Positions 54,090 to 61,152 of a stretch of DNA of 64,000 nucleotides are shown here, in pieces. This DNA comes from Mycolicibacterium aubagnense (lineage in GTDB: Bacteria > Actinomycetota > Actinomycetes > Mycobacteriales > Mycobacteriaceae): positions 1,550,001 to 1,614,000 of the forward strand of contig NZ_AP022577.1 in NCBI RefSeq assembly GCF_010730955.1. The letters are read 5' to 3'. The position numbers and the translations under genes were made by a program. Each line of letters begins with the position of its first letter. Within the stretch, counting starts at the first letter, position 1. Under the pieces are notes generated by a model, which was not told the DNA's origin, did no database searches, and saw only the letters and a list, made by a program, of their open reading frames with translations.

Positions 54090-55054
54090 GAGGGCCCTCC
54101 ACGGGTCCGCGGCACGGGCAGGCGTTGCAGCAGCTGCGCCACGATGTCCGAACCATGGACGCTGCGCACCCACATCTCGGGTTTCAAGCTGATCCGGTGT
54201 GAAATGACGGGAATGGCAAGTGATTTGACGTCCTCGGGGATCACGTAGTCCCGGCCGAACAGCAGGGCACGCGCCCGCGCCAGTTGAACGAGATCGAGCT
54301 CTGCCCGTGGACTGGCGCCCACCACAACCTGAGGATGACTCCGGCTGGCCGCCGCCAGCGACACCACGTAGTGCAGAACGTCGTCATGAACCGTCACCTG
54401 CTCAACCGACTCCCGCATGGCGAGCAGATCGGGCGCGTCGACAATCTGATTGACCGTCGGTTCGGCCGACCCGCGCTCCAGCCGGCGGCGCAGCATCACC
54501 GTTTCGTCGGCACCCGACAAGTACTTCAGCTCGAGCCTGATCGCGAACCTATCGAGCTGTGCCTCCGGCAGCGGATAGGTGCCCTCGTACTCGATGGGGT
54601 TGTCCGTGGCGAGAACGATGAACGGCGAAGGCAGGCGATGGGTTTCGCCGTCGATACTCACCTGGCTTTCCGCCATGGCCTCGAGCAGCGCGGCTTGCGT
54701 CTTCGGCGGCGTCCGGTTGATCTCGTCTCCCAGCAGCAGGTTGGTGAAGATCGGCCCGCGCCGGAACTCGAACCGGCCGGACTGCATATCGTAAATGGTC
54801 GACCCGAGCAGATCGGCGGGCAGCAGGTCCGGGGTGAACTGCACGCGGGTGAACGTCAGGCCCAGCGCGCGGGCAAAAGACTTGGCAATCAACGTCTTCC
54901 CCAGTCCGGGAAGGTCCTCGATGAGCACGTGACCACCCGCGAGCACGGCGGTCAGGATGAGAGTCAGCGCGGCTCGCTTCCCCACCACCACGCGCTCGAT
55001 CTCGTCGAGCACCGCCTCGGAGCGCGCCGTCGTCAACTCGGCCGGCATCGTCAT
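54086..55054 (-). CDS. MoxR-family AAA+ ATPase
   Basis: A 322-residue AAA+ protein: Walker A DLPGLGKTLIAKSFARALG near residue 48, Walker B LLLGDEINRTPPKTQAALLE near 108, sensor region VLATDNPIEYEGTYPLPEAQ. MoxR ATPases remodel or insert cofactors into partners carrying VWA domains, here the DUF58 protein. Overlaps the upstream gene by 4 bp. Confidence 0.93.
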   Translation of the reverse strand: MTMPAELTTARSEAVLDEIERVVVGKRAALTLILTAVLAGGHVLIEDLPGLGKTLIAKSFARALGLTFTRVQFTPDLLPADLLGSTIYDMQSGRFEFRRGPIFTNLLLGDEINRTPPKTQAALLEAMAESQVSIDGETHRLPSPFIVLATDNPIEYEGTYPLPEAQLDRFAIRLELKYLSGADETVMLRRRLERGSAEPTVNQIVDAPDLLAMRESVEQVTVHDDVLHYVVSLAAASRSHPQVVVGASPRAELDLVQLARARALLFGRDYVIPEDVKSLAIPVISHRISLKPEMWVRSVHGSDIVAQLLQRLPVPRTRGGPS

Positions 55055-55533
55055 AGCCGCTCCAATCGCTGCAGGATTTCATCGAGCGTGGCCCGTCCAG
55101 GCCCCGGCTCGCCGCGGCAGGACCGGCGGACGTCGTGCGGATCCACCCACTGCCACAACTGATCCCCGAAGACCATCCGGCCGGTCGCCTGCATCGCGGC
55201 CGGATCCTTGGCCTGCTGCGGGCCGGTGGCCATGAAGAACTCTCGGGCCAGGGTCGGCCGCAGGTGTTGGTCCCAGTCCCCGCGCGTGGTGTCCGACCAC
55301 TGGATCAGCGCCTCGGTGCGAACGATCCAGTCCCGCAACGACTCCTCGGCGTCGTTCACCGGCGGCTCGGCGGCTCTCGGTCCGCGGTCGGCCAGCCGGC
55401 GGCGCACTGCCAGCAACACAATCACCGCCATAGCGGCGGAGAGCCAGCCCACGGCGCGGCGATCGGCGAGCAACAGCGTGACGAACTCCGCTCCCGCCAC
55501 CAACGAGATCCCCATGAGCGCGACCTTTTTCAT
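55051..55533 (-). CDS. Membrane-anchored hypothetical protein of the MoxR cluster
   Basis: A 160-residue protein: two N-terminal hydrophobic segments (residues ~5-45) followed by a soluble helical domain containing DWIVRTEALIQWSDTTRGDW. Such a gene normally sits between moxR and the DUF4129 gene in mycobacteria, but I know no function. ATG 55533 overlaps the DUF4129 stop by 4 bp. Confidence 0.75.
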   Translation of the reverse strand: MKKVALMGISLVAGAEFVTLLLADRRAVGWLSAAMAVIVLLAVRRRLADRGPRAAEPPVNDAEESLRDWIVRTEALIQWSDTTRGDWDQHLRPTLAREFFMATGPQQAKDPAAMQATGRMVFGDQLWQWVDPHDVRRSCRGEPGPGRATLDEILQRLERL

Positions 55534-56500
55534 GTCAGGCTCCGCAATTCCGCGAGCACCCGGAGCAGCGCCTCCGCGGCAATCTCCCGATGACGTTCGG
55601 TCATGACGTGCGGGCTGAAGCGTGCCTCGGCGAACAAGGCGACGAGTTCGGTCGCGCTGCCGGCGTGCAGAGCATGGTGTTCGACGGCCCGGGCCAGCAC
55701 TTCAGAGGGCGTGTCGGACTCCTGCGGCGCGGCGCCGGGAGCATCGGCGAGAGGGCACGCTCCATCGCGGCGTAGCAAGCGATGATCGATTCGCGTGGAC
55801 CGCGGCTGCGGTCGCCGATCTCGGCAAGGCCGAATTCCGCTGCCCGCGTGAGGGTTTCCGGCGTCGACTCACCGACCAGCGGTTCCTGGCGGTCAGCGAC
55901 CGGCAGCTGCAGTTCGGCAGCGCGCCGGCTTCTGCGGACCATGACACCGCCGACGGCCCACAACAGCAGCATTGCCACGGTGGCGGCGAGGAGGTAACCG
56001 AAGACGCTGGGTTCCCGTTGTCGAGGCGCTATCGGCGGCGATGTGGTTGACGGTGGCGGCGGTGATACTCCCGTCATGGGTGCGCTGTTCTGCGGGGGTT
56101 CCGAGAAGGGCAGATCCGGCAGTTGCAGCAGCTGCAGATGCGAGAACAAGACGAGGATCACCAGCCAGGTCAGCAATGCGCCGACGCAGATCAGCAGCAG
56201 GCGGCGTACCAGCTTCCATGTGAGCTTGCCGTCGAACGAGCCTGGCAGCGGAAAGGGCGCCGAAGCGCTGGCCGTCCGCGGACGCCGGAGAGACGCGACG
56301 AAGGCGATCGCGACGATGATCACGGAGACGATGAGCAGGGTGTCGATGCCGACCTGACTCGCAGCGGTGGTGGCCGGCTTGCCGGGGTGTGGGTGATCGC
56401 TTCCGGGCAGGTGCCCGCGCAATGCCACGACAACGAAGAACAGCAGTGCGATCAGCGCGACCACACGCCCCAACGCCTTGTCGATACCGTTCATCGGCAC
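55530..56500 (-). pseudogene. DUF4129 membrane protein, frameshifted
   Basis: A ~320-residue DUF4129 protein in two frames. The first part (56500 to about 55753) has N-terminal membrane helices and ends ESIIACYAAMERALS; the second (to 55530) reads ADAPGAAPQESDTPSEVLAR, then EARFSPHVMTERHREIA. Removing one CT from the CTCT at 55749-55753 (GAGAG on the plus strand) joins them as MERALADAPG, the expected DUF4129 sequence. GTG 56500 or ATG 56494 starts it. It heads the moxR cluster. Could be a true mutation or assembly error. Confidence 0.75.
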
Positions 56501-56640
56501 ACCGCTCGGTTGTTTGCCCTATCTCCATCGTGGCACGCCAGGGCGGATCCCGGGCCAATACATCCGCACACGGCTGCGGAACTGATCGCGCCAACGAGCG
56601 AGCGGTCTGTCCTGGAGCGGGCGGTGCGCGGCCGGCAGGT

Positions 56641-57111
56641 TCAGTCCGGCTCGATGACGAACACCGGATAGCGTTCGGCGATAGCGGTGAACTCGGAAAC
56701 CGCAGGGCTAGCCGGCACGCCGAAGTAATTGCGCGCGATGTAAGCCGGGGATCGAGAGAACGCGCGGTGGCTAGCGTACGCACGCAGGACCGGCGGCCGG
56801 TCCGCTGGCGGCACGTCGACCAGGTGTACGGCGATCCGTTCGCCGTGGCGCAACGCCACGCGGCCCCCGGCGGCTCGCACGTTGCGGACCCATTGCGATT
56901 CGCCGGCCAAGGAGACCACAAACTGTCGGCCGTCGTGCTCGACGAGCACCACGGCCGTGCGGCGCACACGGCCGGATCGTCGCCCGGGCACCTCCAAGGC
57001 GACGGTGTTGGCGGGACTCCATCCCCGAGCCGCCAACGCGCCAACAGCGTTGCTAAGCCACCGGTGCAGCATCGGCGGCGGCCGATAGCGGCCAGGCTCG
57101 CGGTAGGGCAT
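56641..57111 (-). CDS. Deazaflavin (F420)-dependent nitroreductase-family protein
   Basis: A 156-residue protein of the same family as the gene at 3446: ANTVALEVPGRRSGRVRRTA and VVSLAGESQWVRNVRAAGGR match the split-barrel reductases that use F420H2. ATG 57111 follows GGGGGAGGACC. A second copy suggests a different substrate. Upstream neighbour on the same strand is the E2-like gene, 28 bp away. Confidence 0.85.
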   Translation of the reverse strand: MPYREPGRYRPPPMLHRWLSNAVGALAARGWSPANTVALEVPGRRSGRVRRTAVVLVEHDGRQFVVSLAGESQWVRNVRAAGGRVALRHGERIAVHLVDVPPADRPPVLRAYASHRAFSRSPAYIARNYFGVPASPAVSEFTAIAERYPVFVIEPD

Positions 57112-57139
57112 GGTCCTCCCCCGTGGGTTGCCTGACCTG

Positions 57140-57919
57140 CTACGCCCGAAGGGCAGTGGCATCTTCAATGAGCCGGCGCAGGTCGGATCCGAAGCGAGCC
57201 GCCGGCGCCCCGTCGACGACGTTGTGGTCGACGGTCACCGTGAGATCGAGGATGTCACGCACCTCGATCTGTCCCCGGACAACCCGCGGGCGGGCGCTCA
57301 TGCCGCCGACGACGATCTGCAGCGACATCAGCGTCAGCGGCGCTATGGCGAATCCTGAGCCACCACCGAACATTCCCACCGCGGTTACGGCCACGGTGCC
57401 GGTCAGCTGCCGCAGCCGCGGTGATCGCCGTGCGAGCGCATACCCCGCCGCGAAGAGTCCGGGCACCCAGGCCGCGAATGGCACCAATCGGGCAATCCCT
57501 GCGGAGCTACTGGCGGACGGGTTGGTCTTGACTGTGTGAAGCTCGCGTGTCAAGTCGACGACCTCACGGACGTCGGCGTCACGGATCGCGTGTGCAAGGG
57601 GGAAAGTGCCTTGCGTGGTTGGGATCTCGATAATCGTGGCGACGTCGACGTGTCGATGCGACACGAGCTGCCCACGCCAATTCCGATAGGCGTGGACATC
57701 GGGATGCGCCGCCGCGGCGCGCGCAGCGCTGGCGATGACGAACGCGGTAAGTGACAAGGCCGGCTCGTGTTCGTTCAGCAAGCGCTTCGCGTCGGTCACG
57801 TCGACCTCCAGCAGGCCATGCATTGGCGCCGACCGCTTGCCGACCCACAGCGCACCGGTAACCAGGCGCCGATTCCTCGGAAAGGGGCGCACCGCGATTT
57901 CACGGGGGCGATCGCTCAT
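57140..57919 (-). CDS. E2-acyltransferase catalytic-domain-like protein
   Basis: A 259-residue protein resembling the catalytic domain of 2-oxo acid dehydrogenase E2 enzymes: near the end VDHNVVDGAPAARFGSDLRR has the HxxxDGxxAA motif whose His and Asp form the active site. It lacks lipoyl and subunit-binding domains, so it is not a normal E2; such stand-alone proteins occur in mycobacteria as acyltransferase-like proteins. ATG 57919 is used. Confidence 0.8.
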   Translation of the reverse strand: MSDRPREIAVRPFPRNRRLVTGALWVGKRSAPMHGLLEVDVTDAKRLLNEHEPALSLTAFVIASAARAAAAHPDVHAYRNWRGQLVSHRHVDVATIIEIPTTQGTFPLAHAIRDADVREVVDLTRELHTVKTNPSASSSAGIARLVPFAAWVPGLFAAGYALARRSPRLRQLTGTVAVTAVGMFGGGSGFAIAPLTLMSLQIVVGGMSARPRVVRGQIEVRDILDLTVTVDHNVVDGAPAARFGSDLRRLIEDATALRA

Positions 57920-58434
57920 CGTGCATTGACCCTCGCGGCAAGCAGTCCTCGACACTGCTGTTTACTGCCGCTCGCCGCACACGACGTTGTTGATGAGCAC
58001 AGCCGGTGTCCGTTCTGCTCCCTGTCCATTCGTGCGCTCGCATGCTCTATAGCCCTCATGCGTCGATGGTCAGCACATGAATCCGAGGATGCTAGGGGCG
58101 AATGTCACCACCAAGACCACGTGTTTGTAGACCGGCGGTGCGGTAGCCCGCTGCGGACATGACACCAGGCCGGTAAATAGCTGGGCGACAACGACAACGC
58201 ATCCAGAGCATGCCCATGCAGTGGCACTATCTCGTATTGCGCTCCGCGAGTCCCCAAGAGGGGGCGTTATCGAAAAGCGGACGATCGGCCAGAAGTGTTC
58301 TTGGCTCGATCAGAAAAGCTACTAGCAATGCTCATGCGCCCAAACGTGTTCGCGCGAGCATGGAGAACGGCCCCCAGAGTTTCCTCTGAGGGCCGTTCTC
58401 GCTAGTAGCCCTGGGAGAGTTCAGTTCGAACACA
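57920..58434. other. Gene-poor boundary stretch before the accessory region
   Basis: No gene is supported on either strand over about 500 bp, although the flanking genes are divergent. Codon-like structure is lost compared with the left side. It contains the nested inverted repeats described at 58318-58409 and a GTTCGAAC palindrome (58424-58431). No tRNA-like fold was found that would mark a standard integration site. Confidence 0.5.
58318..58409 (+). terminator. Strong hairpin inside an outer inverted repeat
   Basis: The inner stem is GAGAACGGCCCCCAGAG (58363-58379), 4-nt loop, CTCTGAGGGCCGTTCTC (58384-58400): 17 bp with one mismatch and no following T-run (mycobacterial I-shaped terminator type). 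Outside it GCTACTAGC (58318-58326) and GCTAGTAGC (58401-58409) are exact reverse complements. Either a terminator for an unannotated short RNA, a leader attenuator for the HTH gene, or a recombination site. Confidence 0.6.
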
Positions 58435-58446
58435 TTGGTGGCTCAT

Positions 58447-58671
58447 GTGCAAGATGATGAATCTGAGGTTGATCTATCCTCGTCAGTCGCGCCTCCGCTA
58501 CGGCAACGACGACGCATCACGCCCCAGCTCCGGACACAAGTCGTCGAAGCCTATGAGTTCGGACAAACCAGCCGGCAAGTGGCAGAAACATGTGGCGTCG
58601 GACGGTCCACAGTCCTGAAGATATTGAAGGACGCTGGCGTGGCGGTGCGACCACAGGGACAAAAGTACTAG
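58447..58671 (+). CDS. Orphan recombinase-type helix-turn-helix protein
   Basis: A 74-residue protein (start GTG 58447; TTG 58435 or GTG 58438 are alternatives). After an acidic lead it consists of a single HTH of the resolvase/invertase C-terminal kind: RITPQLRTQVVEAYEFGQTS then QVAETCGVGRSTVLKILKDA. There is no catalytic serine domain, so it can bind DNA but not recombine it by itself. The nested inverted repeats 40 bp upstream may be its site (inference). Confidence 0.65.
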   Translation: MQDDESEVDLSSSVAPPLRQRRRITPQLRTQVVEAYEFGQTSRQVAETCGVGRSTVLKILKDAGVAVRPQGQKY

Positions 58672-58788
58672 CACTCTCACCGACGGTGAAGGCGTCCAAG
58701 TTGCAATAAACATTTTGTTTTCGCAGATCGCCCTGCCTGTTCGGCGGTAACATTCGGGGCAGTCGAGAAACCATGGGAGGGGGTTGCG

Positions 58789-59245
58789 ATGGCTGTCGAC
58801 GCAAATGTCAGTGGCAACACCATCGCATTGATCGTGGGCCTAGGCGCGCCGCCGCCACCGCGGTGGTGGGGCTAGTCAATGATCGGCAACAACGTCGCCA
58901 TCACCGGGACAACCTCGCGCTAGACGTCGAGCTCGCTAAGCTGTTGAAGGACGGATCGGCTGCTAAGCAGATCCTCGACGGCTTTATTACATCGGAGATT
59001 CGGCGTATCGCGGTCCGTGGCTACACCGAAGACAAACGGCGCCTTCGTAATTCTGTGTTCGTCTTCGTCCTGGCAGCCTCAATAACAGTGCTGGGTATCG
59101 ATGCGGCATCCATTCGCACGAGATCAGACAGTGTCTCTTCTGGGCTGCAGTCGTGAGCGGCCTGCTGTCTCTAATCCTCGCCGCGGTTGTTCTACAGAAA
59201 GAGCACCAAAAGCATAAGAAGCTCAAACGAATTCGGGACGCGTAG
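58789..59245 (+). pseudogene. Small two-helix membrane protein broken by two frameshifts
   Basis: Three frames combine into a ~150-residue protein. MAVDANVSGNTIALIVGLG (ATG 58789 after GGGAGGGGG) leads to AAATAVVGLVNDRQQRRHHR in another frame after about 58846, with NSVFVFVLAASITVLGID as a membrane helix, then in a third frame from about 59105 CLFWAAVVSGLLSLILAAVV and a Lys/His-rich tail to the TAG at 59243. One inserted base at each break restores it. Function unknown; the layout (cytosolic domain between hydrophobic segments) is that of a small signalling or toxin-type membrane protein, but I cannot name a family. Confidence 0.5.
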
Positions 59246-59923
59246 ATGGCGCCGACGAGCCCAGCGGCCTGACGCGTCCACAATAAATCGATGTGCCTCG
59301 CTGAGCACAGGCCGACGATCGGACCATGCAGACACTTTAGGAGCTGGTTTACGTCAAATTTCAATGCGGATTAGAGATATGACCGCATACTGGTAACCCT
59401 CAGTATTCGATCCCGCCGTATTCCTCCCAGGCGGAGCAGCGAAAGAGTTGAGACGCGGTGCGGGAGAGGAACTGACTGGCGGCGAGAACTCAAACAGGCG
59501 GCCGAGGTGGCGGGTCGCCGATCCTCGAGATGGTCGTTTGCTGTCGCCCGAAATCAGCGTGGAACCGAGGGAGTTACTGGCCCTGTGTTTCGATCGTGAA
59601 GTGGTGAGCGGTGATCTGTGGTGGTGGCACATGTAGAGCACCGATCGCAGTTCCACCGCAGCGTGCGATGACGCTGAGCAGGTCGTGGCCCGATACCGTC
59701 AGTTCGGGTGTAGGTCGCCGCGCCCGGCGATCGTGCCCGGATATCTTGCATGGCACAGCGGTGGTCGAGCTTTCGATGCCAGCGTCAAGCAATGCGTCCT
59801 TGGACTTGAAGTGCCGACAGACACCCTATTGGGGTCGCGCGGTACCACGGCCGCCGCACAGCGAGCTGCCGCACCGGGCGGGGCTGGCATTCGCCCTTTG
59901 CGCCCGATAGGCGCTGGGAGTCG
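59246..59923. other. Gene-poor stretch in the accessory region
   Basis: Apart from the TetR-like remnant noted separately, nothing supported here. Several open frames up to 100 codons exist on both strands but have no ribosome site and unlikely composition. The sequence is AT-richer and lacks the strong third-position GC bias of the left part. Confidence 0.45.
59574..59825 (-). pseudogene. Possible TetR-type regulator remnant
   Basis: The minus frame below a TAG at 59828-59826 reads GVCRHFKSKDALLDAGIE, which resembles the end of a TetR helix-turn-helix (YRHFKSKDALLDA), and continues open to 59574. The upstream half of the DNA-binding domain is out of frame (VRQLAVRRPW). The rest does not look like a TetR ligand domain. 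Likely a decayed fragment; chance similarity cannot be excluded. Confidence 0.3.
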
Positions 59924-60688
59924 CTATTTCACTTCCGTCGAAAATCTGGCCCGCATCGCACGGATATCACCAAATGGTATAAACACGTATTGCCATCGCT
60001 CAATAGATTCCAAAGTTCCATCAATGGCACCAAAAGCGAACGGCGGGTCAATCTTTGAATGCTCACTCAGCACCAACCATGCAGTTGCTTGATCGGGTTC
60101 CGAGTCATAACCGACAATACTACCGTAATAGGTTCCGCCGCTCTTTAGCTCAACGGCAACGATAACTGCCTGGGCATTTTTAGGCCGAAGTGATCCATCA
60201 AGCAGGTCATACCAAATGGAGTTCCTTCTTATCTTGAGACCCGGTTCACGGTGCGGAAGAAGGGCGTCGACAGCAACCGCAAATAGGGTGGCCAACACAA
60301 CCATCGCAATAACCGAGAACAATATCTGGACGAGGTGCGTGCCCGAATACGCCCCGGGTGTCTTGGCGAGATTGTCAAAATCTGGAAAGAGTTTCCCTTC
60401 CCAAGCTGCGCATTGACTGGCTGAAGGAAATCGCACTATTGGTAAAGCGTGGGCGAGCAGAAGGTCCCGCGCGGGATTCCAGCAACCCTTGTGCAGATAT
60501 TGGCGTATCAGCAGCAAGACGCCCGCGGCACCGAACGAGAAGCAGACACTGGCAATGATCGCAATGCCTGTTTCGCGGAAAGCTGTATACTTCCGTGCTG
60601 GCCGATTTCGTTCTCTCAGAATCTCAAAGATAAGGCCGGGGGTTATGAAACAGAGGAACAGTACAAATCCAAACACCGTCGACGGCAT
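59924..60688 (-). CDS. DUF6338-type membrane protein
   Basis: A 254-residue protein: N-terminal membrane helix (VFGFVLFLCFITPGLIFEIL), RERNRPARKYTAFRETG linker, second helix (IAIIASVCFSFGAAGVLLLI), third helix (ILFSVIAMVVLATLFAVAVD), then a cytosolic C-terminal domain. This fits DUF6338, a family of unknown function in actinobacteria. The gene is clearly AT-richer than the core genes, suggesting acquisition. It follows the 71-residue gene by 36 nt on the same strand. Confidence 0.7.
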   Translation of the reverse strand: MPSTVFGFVLFLCFITPGLIFEILRERNRPARKYTAFRETGIAIIASVCFSFGAAGVLLLIRQYLHKGCWNPARDLLLAHALPIVRFPSASQCAAWEGKLFPDFDNLAKTPGAYSGTHLVQILFSVIAMVVLATLFAVAVDALLPHREPGLKIRRNSIWYDLLDGSLRPKNAQAVIVAVELKSGGTYYGSIVGYDSEPDQATAWLVLSEHSKIDPPFAFGAIDGTLESIERWQYVFIPFGDIRAMRARFSTEVK

Positions 60689-60724
60689 CTGCTGTACCCG
60701 GTTAGCGCCTAGCCCTAAGCAATA

Positions 60725-60940
60725 TCATTGTTTGTCTCCGTCGCCCTCTTTTTGCTTCGCGGCGGCTTGATCGTTTATTGACGGCGACAGTTTGAAAATC
60801 CCGTCGTCCACAAAAACATCAGGTATCGGGCCGGACTGTACCCAGCTCCGCGTCTCGTCCGGGGCGGTCTCCACTTTCTTGTCTACCGACGGGGGAGGCC
60901 CTGGCCGCGTATCGCCACCCTGCGAAGTTTCATCTGCCAT
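60725..60940 (-). CDS. Small acidic hypothetical protein upstream of DUF6338
   Basis: A 71-residue, Asp/Glu/Lys-rich protein (MADETSQGGDTRPGPPPSVD start, GPIPDVFVDDGIFKLSPSIN middle). ATG 60940 follows AAAGGA. No membrane segment or known domain. The disordered N-terminus and short ordered core suggest a binding partner. It forms a two-gene unit with the DUF6338 gene and is divergent from the TPR-CHAT gene. Confidence 0.6.
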   Translation of the reverse strand: MADETSQGGDTRPGPPPSVDKKVETAPDETRSWVQSGPIPDVFVDDGIFKLSPSINDQAAAKQKEGDGDKQ

Positions 60941-61049
60941 CTCAATATCCTTTGGGTCTCGTCGTAGACAACACACCGTACGCACATCAATCCGGTACGG
61001 GTGCACCGATTTTGAATTAAAACAACAATGAAGAGCGTGCTACGGGCCT

Positions 61050-61079
61050 GCTAGGTACAGCTAGGTACAGCTAGGTACC
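61050..61079. repeat. Three tandem 10-bp repeats upstream of the TPR-CHAT gene
   Basis: GCTAGGTACA at 61050-61059 and 61060-61069, then GCTAGGTACC at 61070-61079. A period of one helical turn puts each copy on the same DNA face. They lie between the divergent small-protein/DUF6338 and TPR-CHAT genes, about 75-100 bp before ATG 61153. A TACCAT -10-like box (61113-61118) lies downstream, so the array would sit at an activator position. Confidence 0.65.
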
Positions 61080-61152
61080 AGAATACGGCTGTTCAAAGCT
61101 AGCCGCGGGCAATACCATCTAAGCCGACATCGGCCTACTTGTGAGGTACGCA

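Noticed and set aside
58363..58400. Possible tRNA or tmRNA end at the strong hairpin
   Set aside because: No acceptor, anticodon and T-arm set could be assembled around it; it is a single long stem.
58424..58431. LexA (SOS) box from GTTCGAAC
   Set aside because: The mycobacterial box needs TCGAAC-N4-GTTCGA; only an 8-bp palindrome is present.
61050..61079. CRISPR-like or origin iteron array
   Set aside because: Repeats are 10 bp with no spacers and only three copies; no cas or rep gene is near, so regulator sites are the simpler reading.
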